This document shows positions 8,272 to 17,472 of a stretch of DNA of 64,000 nucleotides, in pieces. Position 1 is the first letter of the stretch, and the number at the start of each line of letters is the position of its first letter. The stretch is from Sulfurirhabdus sp043759595 (GTDB taxonomy: Bacteria; Pseudomonadota; Gammaproteobacteria; Burkholderiales; SMCO01): positions 4,412 through 68,411 of the forward strand of contig JAYVLG010000183.1 in assembly GCA_043759595.1 (NCBI GenBank), in the 5' to 3' direction. The notes under the pieces were generated by a model. It had not been told where the DNA came from. It was given only the letters and a program-made list of their open reading frames with translations, and made no database searches. Position numbers and translations under genes: made by a program.

Positions 8272-10647
8272 GTGGAAAAAAACTATATAGCCTGGTTTGA
8301 AACATTATCGATGAATGATGTAGGTACTGTTGGGGGTAAAAATGCCTCCCTGGGTGAAATGATTAACCAGCTTTCTCATGCTCAAGTTCGAGTTCCCGGC
8401 GGCTTTGCAACAACTGCCAAAGCGTTTCGTGACTTTCTCACACATAATGGATTGACCCAACGAATCAATGAATCGCTGGAAAAGCTGGATATCAGCGATG
8501 TAAATAAATTAGCAGAAACAGGGGCAAAAATTCGCCAGTGGATTGTAGAAGCACCATTGCAACCAGATCTGGAAGCTTCAATAAAGGAAGCTTTTAATAA
8601 AATGCAGGCAGAGAGTAAAGGGGAGCTGTCAGTTGCGGTTCGTTCTTCAGCCACTGCGGAGGATTTGCCCGATGCCTCGTTTGCCGGCCAGCAAGAAACC
8701 TATCTCAATATAAACGGTATAGAAAACGTGTTGTTGGCAGTCAGAAAGGTATTCGCTTCGTTGTATAACGACAGAGCGATTTCTTACCGTGTGCATAAGG
8801 GATTTATTCATTCCGAGGTGGCACTTTCAGCAGGTGTTCAGCGCATGGTGCGTAGTGATATCGGTGCCAGTGGTGTGATGTTTACATTGGACACTGAATC
8901 TGGATTTCAGGATGTTGTGCTGATTACCGCCTCTTATGGTCTGGGTGAAATGGTCGTTCAGGGGGCAGTAAATCCGGATGAATTTTACGTGCATAAGCCG
9001 ATGCTTGAAGCGGGTAAACGGGCAGTTATTCAACGTACTCTTGGCGCAAAAGCCATCAAAATGATTTACTCGGATGATGCTTCAACGGAAGACCCTGTGA
9101 AGGTGGTTGATGTGTCTGAAACTGAGCGCAGTCGCTTTTGTCTGACAGATGCAGATTTGCTGGATCTGGCACAACAGGCCGTTATCATCGAAAAGCATTA
9201 CGGCCGACCTATGGATATTGAATGGGCAAAGGATGGTGTAGATGGGGGGCTTTATATTGTGCAAGCCCGCCCCGAAACAGTCACGACGCAAGCCAGCAGC
9301 AAAACATTAACCCGATATCACCTCAAACAGCGTTCCACCGTGCTGATTGAAGGGCGAAGCATTGGGCAGAAAATTGGAAGCGGTAATGTGCGTATTGTGA
9401 TGGGTACAAGCGAGATGGACCGTGTGCAGCCAGGTGACGTACTGGTAACGGATATGACCGATCCGGACTGGGAACCTGTAATGAAACGGGCATCTGCCAT
9501 TGTCACTAATCGCGGTGGAAGAACTTGCCACGCAGCGATCATTGCGAGGGAGCTGGGTATTCCTGCCGTAGTCGGCAGCGGAAACGCCACATCAGTTCTG
9601 ATAGATGGCGCTGCGGTTACGGTATCTTGCGCTGAAGGAGATACGGGCTACGTTTATGATGGCATTCTTGAAAGTGAGGTAATTAATTTATCTCTGGATT
9701 CAATGCCAAAATCGCCTGTCAAAATCATGATGAATGTCGGTAACCCGGAACGCGCATTTGATTTTCAGGCGCTGCCAAATGAAGGCATTGGTCTTGCCCG
9801 CCTGGAGTTTATCATTGCAAGAACGATAGGTATTCACCCAAAAGCGTTGCTGCAATATCCCGATCTTTCTGACGAATTACGTGAAACTGTTGAAAAACGC
9901 AGTGCTGGTTACGCTGACCCGGTTAGTTTTTACGTTGATAAAATAGCCGAAGGGGTGGCCACCCTGGCTGCTGCATTTTGGCCTAAGCCGGTCATAGTGA
10001 GGTTGTCTGATTTCAAGTCCAATGAGTATTCCAATCTCATTGGCGGCATTCTATATGAACCCAAGGAAGAAAACCCTATGCTGGGATTTCGAGGGGCATC
10101 GCGTTACATATCAGATGATTTTCGCAAATGTTTTGAACTGGAATGTCGTGCAATGCGTCAGGTCAGGGAGGAAATCGGCCTGACCAATTTGCAGATTATG
10201 GTGCCATTTGTACGTACTATCGATGAAATTAAACAAGTGATTACTTTACTCGAAGAGTATGGGTTGAAGCGGGGAGAGAATGGCCTGAAAGTGATTATGA
10301 TGTGCGAAATTCCTTCTAATGTGATTTTGGCAGATGAATTTTTGGAGTATGTTGATGGATTCTCAATTGGTTCTAACGACCTTACACAGCTAACACTGGG
10401 AATAGACAGAGATTCCGGACTGGTTGCAGGGGGTTTTGATGAGCGCAATCCAGCTGTAAAAGCGCTATTGCACCAGGCCATTCAAGCTTGTACCAAGGCA
10501 GGTAAATATATTGGCATTTGCGGTCAGGGACCTTCTGATCACCCGGATTTAGCGCAATGGCTTGTCGAGGAAGGGATCGAAAGCATCTCTCTCAACCCGG
10601 ATACGGTCGTGGAAACCTGGATGTTGCTCGCGGGTAAAAAAGTTTGA
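8272..10647 (+). CDS. ppsA: Phosphoenolpyruvate synthase
   Basis: PpsA converts pyruvate, ATP and water into PEP, AMP and phosphate, feeding gluconeogenesis. The 791-residue length is standard. The N-terminal ATP-grasp part includes SVAVRSSATAEDLPDASFAGQQ. The swivelling phosphohistidine domain has GGRTCHAAIIARELGIPAVVG near residue 420, containing the phosphorylated histidine and the threonine targeted by PpsR. The C-terminal TIM barrel ends with SIGSNDLTQLTLGIDRD and the CGQGPSDHPDLA loop carrying the catalytic cysteine. The start is GTG 8272 behind a CGGAG ribosome site. A strong hairpin terminator follows. Confidence 0.97.
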   Translation: MEKNYIAWFETLSMNDVGTVGGKNASLGEMINQLSHAQVRVPGGFATTAKAFRDFLTHNGLTQRINESLEKLDISDVNKLAETGAKIRQWIVEAPLQPDLEASIKEAFNKMQAESKGELSVAVRSSATAEDLPDASFAGQQETYLNINGIENVLLAVRKVFASLYNDRAISYRVHKGFIHSEVALSAGVQRMVRSDIGASGVMFTLDTESGFQDVVLITASYGLGEMVVQGAVNPDEFYVHKPMLEAGKRAVIQRTLGAKAIKMIYSDDASTEDPVKVVDVSETERSRFCLTDADLLDLAQQAVIIEKHYGRPMDIEWAKDGVDGGLYIVQARPETVTTQASSKTLTRYHLKQRSTVLIEGRSIGQKIGSGNVRIVMGTSEMDRVQPGDVLVTDMTDPDWEPVMKRASAIVTNRGGRTCHAAIIARELGIPAVVGSGNATSVLIDGAAVTVSCAEGDTGYVYDGILESEVINLSLDSMPKSPVKIMMNVGNPERAFDFQALPNEGIGLARLEFIIARTIGIHPKALLQYPDLSDELRETVEKRSAGYADPVSFYVDKIAEGVATLAAAFWPKPVIVRLSDFKSNEYSNLIGGILYEPKEENPMLGFRGASRYISDDFRKCFELECRAMRQVREEIGLTNLQIMVPFVRTIDEIKQVITLLEEYGLKRGENGLKVIMMCEIPSNVILADEFLEYVDGFSIGSNDLTQLTLGIDRDSGLVAGGFDERNPAVKALLHQAIQACTKAGKYIGICGQGPSDHPDLAQWLVEEGIESISLNPDTVVETWMLLAGKKV

Positions 10648-10657
10648 ATGGGCTTTT

Positions 10658-10690
10658 GTTAGCCAATTTGTATCAAATTGACTAACTTTT
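10658..10690 (+). terminator. Rho-independent terminator after ppsA
   Basis: GTTAG (10658-10662) pairs with CTAAC (10682-10686) and CAATTTG (10664-10670) pairs with CAAATTG (10674-10680), with one C/A mismatch and a TAT loop. A run of four T follows on the plus strand. It lies 10 bases after the ppsA stop and separates ppsA from the convergent feoB. There is no T run on the minus-strand side, so it mainly serves ppsA. Confidence 0.75.
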
Positions 10691-10694
10691 CAGG

Positions 10695-12482
10695 CTAATA
10701 TCCTAACGTTCTGGCGCCTTGATAAAAAGCAAAGCTTAATATCCATGCCAAGAATAAAGGCCACACCACAGAAAACACGGTGAATCCCATGCTTTTAGAT
10801 TCGCTACGTATGGTGGCAATGGTTGACAGGCAAGGTGTGTAAATAAGAGTAAACAACATAAAACTATAAGCTTGTACCCAATCCAGTTGATGTGCCATCT
10901 GCCCCATCAATGCTGTGCCATCCAATCCGTAGATTACTGCAAGAGAACCAATGACGATTTCCTTGGCAACAAAACCGAAAATCAAAGCGATCGCCAGTTG
11001 CTGATTGATGCCTAGCGGATCAAGAATAGGTGACATCCAATGCCCGATAATGCCGGCCCAGGTTTGCGCGCTGGCAGGTGCAGCATCTGAGGGGAAGTGG
11101 GTCAGTAACCAGACCAATACGACGCCGGCAATAATAAATTTACTGGCACGATTCAGAAAATGACGGACTTCATGCCAGCCGCGCAGCACCATTTGCCGTA
11201 ATGTAGGGAAACGATAGGGCGGCAATTCCAGAATAAAAGGTTCGGTATTCTTGAATTTCCCTTTGAAAATCAGCGCGGTGAGTAATGCTGTGCCAAAACT
11301 GAATAAATAAAGACTGAATAACACCAGTGGTGCTGTTTTCGGCGCAAATAGCGCGGTGGTTATAAAAATAAACACCTGAAGGCGGGCAGAGCATAACGAA
11401 AATGGAATCACTAGCATGGACAGCAAACGCAGAGGCCGAGAGCGCATCACACGGGTACCCATCAAAGCGGGCACATTGCAGCCAAACCCCATTAATATCA
11501 TGACAAAGCTGCGGCCATCCAGCCCCAGTTTGGACATCAAGGCATCCATGAGGAAAGCAGCCCGGGATAAATAGCCGGTATCTTCAACGATAGCCATAAA
11601 CAGGAAGAACAGGATAATGATTGGAACAAAGGCAGCTACCGTGCTGACACCATTGTAAATACCATCAAGCAGCAAGCCATTAATCGGGCCGGGTAAACCA
11701 CTAAAAAGCGGATCTAGCGCATATTCCCTGAAACTGCCTAAAATCCAGGCAACACCTGCCTGGAAAGGAGTGCCTAAAAAAAATATCCCCTGAAAGAGTA
11801 AAAACATCACCAGAAAGAAAATGGGCAAGCCCAGCCAAGGGTGTAATAACGCATTGTCGAGTCGTGCAGTCAGATTGTCTGACATTTGAACCGGAACCTG
11901 CACGGCACTCTTGAGTACAGAATCCATTGTGGATTCAATTTTTGCGTCCTGCGAAAGCATTTCGCGGATTTTTTCCAATTTGACGGGTTTACTGCTGCTG
12001 ACAATTTTGGTAATGGCTTGATAGGCTTCTTTATAACCTAAGCCATATTTAGCACTAAGCAATGCTACGGGCATCTCCAGCATGTCAGACAGTTTTTTTG
12101 TGTCGACCGTAATGCCAAATTTTTTGGCTTCGTCAGACATGTTTAACAACAGAATAGAGGGGAGATTTAACTGTTTTATTTGCAATACAAGGGAAAGCTG
12201 GCGTTCTATTTGAGACGTATTCAGGATGATCAGCACCTGATCGACAACATTATTTTCCAGAAAGTGTCTGACGACCTGCTCATCATCTGAAAATCCATGT
12301 AAGTCGTAAATCCCCGGTAAATCTACCAGTTCAACCATTTCTCCACCAAGCAGCACTTTTGCGCCTAGCAGATCAACAGTGATTCCAGGCCAGTTGCCAA
12401 CTCTGGCAGATGCACCCGTGATACGGTTAAAGAAAGTGGATTTGCCTGTATTAGGCATCCCCAAAAGGGCAATTCTTTTCAT
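10695..12482 (-). CDS. feoB: Ferrous iron transporter FeoB
   Basis: FeoB is an inner-membrane Fe(II) transporter with a GTPase domain. In the 595-residue product the G motifs are clear: G1 at residues 8-16 (GMPNTGKST), G3 DLPG at 54-57 and G4 NMSD at 114-117. After a helical spacer, the membrane domain starts at about residue 210 with paired gate regions, including the GFGCNVPALMGTR segment and a matching ALIFGFVAKEIVIGSLAVIYG segment, both typical of FeoB. The length is at the short end for the family but no core motif is missing. feoA lies 12 bases upstream. There is no feoC. Confidence 0.96.
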   Translation of the reverse strand: MKRIALLGMPNTGKSTFFNRITGASARVGNWPGITVDLLGAKVLLGGEMVELVDLPGIYDLHGFSDDEQVVRHFLENNVVDQVLIILNTSQIERQLSLVLQIKQLNLPSILLLNMSDEAKKFGITVDTKKLSDMLEMPVALLSAKYGLGYKEAYQAITKIVSSSKPVKLEKIREMLSQDAKIESTMDSVLKSAVQVPVQMSDNLTARLDNALLHPWLGLPIFFLVMFLLFQGIFFLGTPFQAGVAWILGSFREYALDPLFSGLPGPINGLLLDGIYNGVSTVAAFVPIIILFFLFMAIVEDTGYLSRAAFLMDALMSKLGLDGRSFVMILMGFGCNVPALMGTRVMRSRPLRLLSMLVIPFSLCSARLQVFIFITTALFAPKTAPLVLFSLYLFSFGTALLTALIFKGKFKNTEPFILELPPYRFPTLRQMVLRGWHEVRHFLNRASKFIIAGVVLVWLLTHFPSDAAPASAQTWAGIIGHWMSPILDPLGINQQLAIALIFGFVAKEIVIGSLAVIYGLDGTALMGQMAHQLDWVQAYSFMLFTLIYTPCLSTIATIRSESKSMGFTVFSVVWPLFLAWILSFAFYQGARTLGY

Positions 12483-12494
12483 AGGGAATATTTA

Positions 12495-12731
12495 TTAAGG
12501 CAGACGCTGAATATCAATTTTATTGGCTTCAACTCTCCGTAGCATGACATCAGTAGTGCCTATGCGCACGTGCAAGGGACCAGAGAATCGGGCACCGCGA
12601 ATGATGTCGATTTTCTTTCCGATACGAAAACCCAGTGCCGAAAGACGATGATACAGATCTTCTTCTGTATTCAAAGCGGCAATGATGCCGGTTTCACCAG
12701 GTTTAAGCGCAGACAATTTTTGGGTGGTCAT
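12495..12731 (-). CDS. feoA: Ferrous iron transport protein FeoA
   Basis: This 78-residue SH3-like protein supports FeoB-dependent iron uptake in the cytoplasm. The family pattern is visible: LKPGETGIIAAL near the start, RLSALGFRIGKKIDIIRGA in the middle, and a C-terminal VMLRRVEANKI strand. It is the first gene of the feoAB operon and reads away from pyrG. A Fur-box-like palindrome lies 28 bases upstream of its start codon, which fits iron-responsive repression. Confidence 0.94.
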   Translation of the reverse strand: MTTQKLSALKPGETGIIAALNTEEDLYHRLSALGFRIGKKIDIIRGARFSGPLHVRIGTTDVMLRRVEANKIDIQRLP

Positions 12732-12758
12732 TCAGCAGCACCTTCATGTTCATTGTAA

Positions 12759-12773
12759 TGAGAATTATTCTTA
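12759..12773 (-). promoter_or_regulatory. Fur-box-like operator upstream of feoA
   Basis: TGAGAATTATTCTTA at 12759-12773 matches the 7-1-7 Fur consensus TGATAATNATTATCA at 11 of 14 fixed positions. It sits 28-42 bases upstream of the feoA start, where it would cover a promoter. Binding of Fur here is inference from the match and from the iron-uptake genes downstream. Confidence 0.6.
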
Positions 12774-12953
12774 TTATGGCAATATTTTTTTCTGTTTGCA
12801 AGCTTATTGTAGACATAAAGGTATTAAATAAACTACGGAATATTCCTTCATGGTTACAAAGGGTACTCCTATAGGGGGACTTAAATTTGGCGGGTTGATG
12901 TAAAAATGATTCGGCCCAGGCTAAAATTCCCGACAAGTCTTCTGCTTTCATCC

Positions 12954-12982
12954 TTCACTGAATCATCAATTTAAGCTAGAAT
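12954..12982 (+). promoter_or_regulatory. Sigma-70-type promoter for pyrG
   Basis: A TTCACT element (12954-12959) and a TAGAAT element (12977-12982) are separated by 17 bases, the optimal spacing. This predicts transcription starting near 12989, about 22 bases before the pyrG ATG. The -35 matches the consensus at 4 of 6 positions and the -10 at 5 of 6. Confidence 0.5.
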
Positions 12983-13010
12983 ATCGAATTCTTATGATCG
13001 CGATAAGTTC

Positions 13011-14669
13011 ATGACCAAATATGTATTCGTAACTGGCGGTGTTGTTTCTTCTCTGGGGAAAGGCATCGCATCTGCTTCACTCGCTGCTATCCTTGAATCT
13101 CGTGGCATCAAAGTCACTATGCTCAAACTGGATCCCTATATCAATGTGGATCCAGGCACGATGAGCCCTTTTCAGCATGGTGAAGTGTTTGTCACAGAGG
13201 ATGGTGCGGAAACTGACCTGGATTTAGGCCATTATGAGCGCTTTATAAGCGCCAAAATGAGCAAGCGCAATAATTTCACAACCGGTCAGATTTATGAGAG
13301 CGTGATTAAGAAAGAGCGCCGTGGTGATTATCTGGGCGGGACAGTCCAGGTTATTCCGCATATCACTGATGAAATAAAGAATTTTATCAAGGCTGGAGCC
13401 GGTGATGCTGAAGTGGCACTGGTGGAAATTGGTGGTACGGTTGGTGATATTGAATCATTGCCATTCCTCGAAGCGATTCGCCAGATGGGTGTGCAACTCG
13501 GCCGTCACAATACCTGTTATATACATCTTACATTAGTGCCATATCTGGCGTTTGCTGGTGAAATTAAAACCAAGCCAACCCAACATTCTGTAAAAGAACT
13601 CCGTGAAATTGGTATTCAGCCAGATGTATTGCTGTGCAGGGCTGACCGTCCGCTACCGGATGATGAACGCCGAAAAATCGCCTTATTTACCAATGTCGAA
13701 CCAGAGGCAGTAATTTCTGCCTATGACGTAGATAACATCTACAAAATTCCCGGTGTTTTGCACATGCAGCATCTGGATGACATTGTGTGCAAGAAACTGG
13801 AATTGACTCCGCCCCCCGCTAATTTAAGTACTTGGGAAGCCCTGATTTATTCCCTGGAGCATCCTGAGCAGCAAATCAATATTGCACTGGTCGGGAAATA
13901 TGTGGATTTAACAGAATCCTACAAATCTCTTTCAGAAGCGTTGATTCATGCCGGTATTCACACTCGCAGCAAGATCAACATCAATTACATTGATTCGGAA
14001 AACATCGAAAAAGAGGGTACAGACTGTCTGAATGGTATGGATGCCATTCTGGTGCCCGGTGGTTTTGGCAAACGGGGTGTCGAAGGAAAAATCAAGGCAA
14101 TCCAGTTTGCTCGTGAGAATAAAATACCCTATCTGGGTATATGTTTGGGTATGCAACTGGCCGTGATTGAGTATGCGCGTCATAAGGCTGGTATGTTGCA
14201 AGCGCATAGTACTGAGTTTGACCCCGAAACACCTTACCCAGTAGTGGCGCTCATAAGTGAGTGGCAAGATAAGGACGGCAAGCTTGAAACAAGAGATGCA
14301 AAGTCTGATCTCGGTGGCACGATGCGTTTAGGCGGGCAGAAAGCCATGCTGAAAGCAGGATCTTTGGCCAGCAAGGTTTATGGTTCTGATCATGTTGTTG
14401 AGCGTCATCGCCATCGCTATGAAGTTAATAATGCACTGCTACCACAACTCGAAGCGGCTGGATTGATCGTTAGTGGTAAGTCTGTATCTGAAAATTTGTG
14501 CGAAATGATTGAACTAGCCGATCATCCATGGTTTATTGCTTGTCAATTTCATCCAGAATTTACTTCTACCCCTCGTGATGGACATCCCTTATTCAAGGCT
14601 TTTGTTGAGGCTGCTCTTAAAGGGGTTAAATCAGACTCACAGGCAAATAAATCAGGGAGTGCGACATGA
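13011..14669 (+). CDS. pyrG: CTP synthase
   Basis: PyrG makes CTP from UTP, ATP and glutamine. The 552-residue product starts with MTKYVFVTGGVVSSLGKGI, the ATP-binding signature of the synthase domain (about 1-270). It ends with a class I glutamine amidotransferase domain carrying the nucleophile in YLGICLGMQLAVIE near residue 380 and the H-x-E pair in CQFHPEFTSTP. The last bases overlap the kdsA start (ATGA), so translation is probably coupled. pyrG-kdsA-eno-ftsB is a common proteobacterial order. Confidence 0.98.
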   Translation: MTKYVFVTGGVVSSLGKGIASASLAAILESRGIKVTMLKLDPYINVDPGTMSPFQHGEVFVTEDGAETDLDLGHYERFISAKMSKRNNFTTGQIYESVIKKERRGDYLGGTVQVIPHITDEIKNFIKAGAGDAEVALVEIGGTVGDIESLPFLEAIRQMGVQLGRHNTCYIHLTLVPYLAFAGEIKTKPTQHSVKELREIGIQPDVLLCRADRPLPDDERRKIALFTNVEPEAVISAYDVDNIYKIPGVLHMQHLDDIVCKKLELTPPPANLSTWEALIYSLEHPEQQINIALVGKYVDLTESYKSLSEALIHAGIHTRSKININYIDSENIEKEGTDCLNGMDAILVPGGFGKRGVEGKIKAIQFARENKIPYLGICLGMQLAVIEYARHKAGMLQAHSTEFDPETPYPVVALISEWQDKDGKLETRDAKSDLGGTMRLGGQKAMLKAGSLASKVYGSDHVVERHRHRYEVNNALLPQLEAAGLIVSGKSVSENLCEMIELADHPWFIACQFHPEFTSTPRDGHPLFKAFVEAALKGVKSDSQANKSGSAT

Positions 14670-15511
14670 AACTTTGTGGATTTGAAGTCGGACTGGATCA
14701 CCCGTTTTTCCTGATTGCAGGACCATGTGTAATCGAGTCTCAGCAATTGGCTTTGGACACGGCCGGTGAACTCAAAGAAATATGTTTAAGCCTGGGTATT
14801 CCCTTTATTTTCAAATCTTCGTACGACAAGGCCAACAGAAGTTCTGGTAAATCGTTTCGTGGCTTGGGAATGGATGGCGGCCTGAAAATTCTGGCCGAAG
14901 TAAAAAGGCAGATCGGTGTACCGGTTCTGACGGATGTGCATTCTGAAAGCGAAATTGAACAGGTTGCTTCTGTAGTCGATGTATTGCAGACGCCTGCTTT
15001 TCTATGCCGACAAACCGATTTTATTCATGCCGTTGCCAGTGCAGGCAAGCCAGTTAATATCAAAAAAGGTCAGTTTCTTGCACCTTGGGATATGAAAAAT
15101 GTCGTAGACAAAGCGCGTGAAGCTAGCAGCCAGGATAATATTATGGTGTGCGAACGTGGTGCCTCTTTTGGTTACAATAATCTGGTGTCTGATATGCGTT
15201 CACTGGCTGTGATGCGCGAAACAGGCTGTCCAGTCGTGTTTGATGCTACGCATTCTGTTCAACTGCCTGGAGGGCAAGGCACCAAGAGTGGTGGTCAGCG
15301 TGAGTTTGTCCCTGTTCTGGCTAGAGCTGCAATTGCCAGTGGGGTTTCTGGTGTATTTATGGAAACCCACCCTAATCCGGAAGTCGCGCTATCCGATGGT
15401 CCGAATGCATGGCCATTGAATAATATGCGCAGTCTTTTGCAGACACTGAAAATGCTTGATGAACTGGTTAAGCAGCAAGGCTTTGCAGAATCCAAATTTA
15501 TTAATAAATAA
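14666..15511 (+). CDS. kdsA: 3-deoxy-8-phosphooctulonate (KDO-8-P) synthase
   Basis: KdsA condenses PEP with arabinose 5-phosphate to give KDO-8-phosphate for the lipopolysaccharide inner core. The 281-residue product shows FLIAGPCVIESQQLALDTA near the start, FKSSYDKANRSS and the C-terminal GVFMETHPNPEVALSDGPNA. It overlaps pyrG by four bases, and eno follows after 46 bases. Length and motifs are normal. Confidence 0.97.
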   Translation: MKLCGFEVGLDHPFFLIAGPCVIESQQLALDTAGELKEICLSLGIPFIFKSSYDKANRSSGKSFRGLGMDGGLKILAEVKRQIGVPVLTDVHSESEIEQVASVVDVLQTPAFLCRQTDFIHAVASAGKPVNIKKGQFLAPWDMKNVVDKAREASSQDNIMVCERGASFGYNNLVSDMRSLAVMRETGCPVVFDATHSVQLPGGQGTKSGGQREFVPVLARAAIASGVSGVFMETHPNPEVALSDGPNAWPLNNMRSLLQTLKMLDELVKQQGFAESKFINK

Positions 15512-15557
15512 TTCATATAATTATGTTGTTGTGTATGCTTTAAAGGAAAAATAAGAA

Positions 15558-16841
15558 ATGAGTGCAATTGTTGATGTTATCGCCCGTGAAATTCTCGATT
15601 CCCGTGGAAACCCTACTGTTGAAGCCGATGTGTTGCTTGAGTCAGGCGTAATTGGCCGCGCGGCTGTTCCTTCTGGTGCTTCTACCGGCAGCAAGGAAGC
15701 CATGGAACTGCGTGATGGAGATAAAGACCGTTATAACGGTAAAGGTGTTTTGCAAGCTGTTGAATATGTGAATACTGAAATTTGCGAAGCGATCATTGGT
15801 CTGGATGCTGAAGAGCAGAGCTTTATTGATCGTACATTGTTAGATCTGGATGGTACCGAGAACAAGTCCCGTTTGGGCGCCAATGCAATTCTAGCTGTAT
15901 CCATGGCAGTAGCAAAAGCGGCAGCTGAAGAATCCAGTTTGCCTTTATATCGCTACCTGGGGGGTGCAGGCCCTATGCAACTTCCGGTACCCATGATGAA
16001 CATCATCAATGGCGGTGCCCATGCCAATAACAATATTGACATGCAGGAATTCATGATCATCCCGGTCGGTGCAGCAAGCTTCCGAGAAGCCCTGCGTTGT
16101 GGTGCAGAAGTGTTTCATGCATTGAAGAAAATTCTTGAAAAGCGTGATATGACTACCACGGTAGGCGATGAAGGTGGTTTTGCACCTAACCTGCCTTCCA
16201 ATGAATCCGCATTGCAACTGGTTGTTGAAGCTATCGAAGCAGCGGGCTATTTGCCTGGTTCAGATGTAGCAATTGGTATTGATTGTGCCAGCACAGAATT
16301 TTATAAAGATGGTAAATACCATTTGGAATCCGAGAATCTGGCGTTAACCTCAGCACAGTTTTCGGATTATCTGGCTGCCTGGGCAGATAAATATCCTATC
16401 ATTAGTATAGAAGATGGCATGGCTGAAGATGATTGGGATGGCTGGAAAATCCTGACCGATAAACTGGGTAAGTCAATTCAGTTGGTTGGCGATGATCTGT
16501 TTGTAACTAATTCAAAAATTCTGCGTGAAGGTATCAAGTTAGGCGTTGCCAATTCCATTCTGATCAAAGTGAACCAGATTGGTACATTGACCGAAACTTT
16601 TGAAGCGATTGAGATGGCAAAACGTTCAGGCTATACATCGGTTATTTCCCATCGCTCGGGTGAAACGGAAGACACGACTATTGCTGATTTGGCTGTAGCA
16701 ACCAATGCTTTGCAAATCAAGACTGGCTCATTAAGCCGTTCTGATCGTATGGCAAAATATAATCAGTTGTTGCGCATTGAAGAAGAACTCGGCGATTCCG
16801 CCAGCTATGCAGGCCGTGGGGCATTTTACCAAATAAGCTGA
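15558..16841 (+). CDS. eno: Enolase
   Basis: Enolase interconverts 2-phosphoglycerate and PEP and is also part of the RNA degradosome in many proteobacteria. The 427-residue product has the N-terminal AREILDSRGNPTVEADV, the catalytic region VGDEGGFAPNL, the metal-binding SIEDGMAEDDWDGW, and the C-terminal SHRSGETEDTTIADLAVA loop. An AAAGGA ribosome site lies upstream. ftsB starts immediately after the stop. Confidence 0.98.
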   Translation: MSAIVDVIAREILDSRGNPTVEADVLLESGVIGRAAVPSGASTGSKEAMELRDGDKDRYNGKGVLQAVEYVNTEICEAIIGLDAEEQSFIDRTLLDLDGTENKSRLGANAILAVSMAVAKAAAEESSLPLYRYLGGAGPMQLPVPMMNIINGGAHANNNIDMQEFMIIPVGAASFREALRCGAEVFHALKKILEKRDMTTTVGDEGGFAPNLPSNESALQLVVEAIEAAGYLPGSDVAIGIDCASTEFYKDGKYHLESENLALTSAQFSDYLAAWADKYPIISIEDGMAEDDWDGWKILTDKLGKSIQLVGDDLFVTNSKILREGIKLGVANSILIKVNQIGTLTETFEAIEMAKRSGYTSVISHRSGETEDTTIADLAVATNALQIKTGSLSRSDRMAKYNQLLRIEEELGDSASYAGRGAFYQIS

Positions 16842-16842
16842 T

Positions 16843-17199
16843 ATGCGTTTATTGACGCTCATACTTGTTGTCTTGATTGCCTTGCTTCAATATTCTTTGT
16901 GGTTGGGTAAAGGCAGTTGGCTTCGAGTATGGGAAGTCGATCAGCAATTAAAAGCTCAAAAAGCAACAAATCAGAAGTTGCAGGCGCGCAATTCCTCCAT
17001 GGATGCAGAAGTGCGCGACTTGAAACAAGGATATGATGCAATTGAAGAACGTGCGCGTTCTGAATTAGGCATGGTCAAACAAGACGAGGTTTTTTTCCAG
17101 GTTCTGGATACTTCAAAGCAAACCGGGCTTTCTGACAAAACGCCAGCAGAAAACCCCTCAACTCAGTCTGTGCCCACGCAACCCAAGCTTAGTCGCTAA
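16843..17199 (+). CDS. ftsB: Cell division protein FtsB
   Basis: FtsB joins FtsL and FtsQ in the divisome. The 118-residue product has one N-terminal transmembrane helix (about residues 3-20), a periplasmic coiled coil with heptad-like spacing (about 26-65), and the AIEERARSELGMVKQDEVFFQV segment typical of the family. The tail after residue 90 is proline/serine rich. It lies one base after eno, as in many beta- and gammaproteobacteria. Its 3' end overlaps the convergent DUF4936 gene by 11 bases. Confidence 0.93.
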   Translation: MRLLTLILVVLIALLQYSLWLGKGSWLRVWEVDQQLKAQKATNQKLQARNSSMDAEVRDLKQGYDAIEERARSELGMVKQDEVFFQVLDTSKQTGLSDKTPAENPSTQSVPTQPKLSR

Positions 17200-17470
17200 A
17201 GCATTCTATTTTTCTGCTGGTGCCTGGCACAAGAAAGATTTCTATTTCAAACTTGTCTACTTCGCGCATCAAGATTTTCTCGAAGTGATCCGGGTTTTCA
17301 ACATTTTCGTAAATTTCCATCCAAAGTAGTGGATCATCACGTTTTTTCAGCGTGCGACCCATAACGCCAGTCTGACATTTAAGCCTTGCCTGCATGCTTG
17401 ATACCAAGGTTTCAAGCGTTAGCGTGTCGTCTGGGTCTACGCGATAATAAACGTAATAATGCAACATCAA
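17189..17470 (-). CDS. DUF4936 family protein
   Basis: The 93-residue protein starts HYYVYYRVDPDD and contains the LLWMEIYENVENPDHFE segment typical of DUF4936, a small, probably dimeric family found mainly in betaproteobacteria. Its function is not known. It lies two bases downstream of ygfZ on the same strand, so the two are almost certainly co-transcribed. Confidence 0.8.
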   Translation of the reverse strand: MMLHYYVYYRVDPDDTLTLETLVSSMQARLKCQTGVMGRTLKKRDDPLLWMEIYENVENPDHFEKILMREVDKFEIEIFLVPGTSRKIECFSD

Positions 17471-17472
17471 CT

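Noticed and set aside
12703..12951. An 82-codon minus-strand ORF upstream of feoA
   Set aside because: It runs through the Fur-box-like site and the feoA start, and its translation has no protein-like character.
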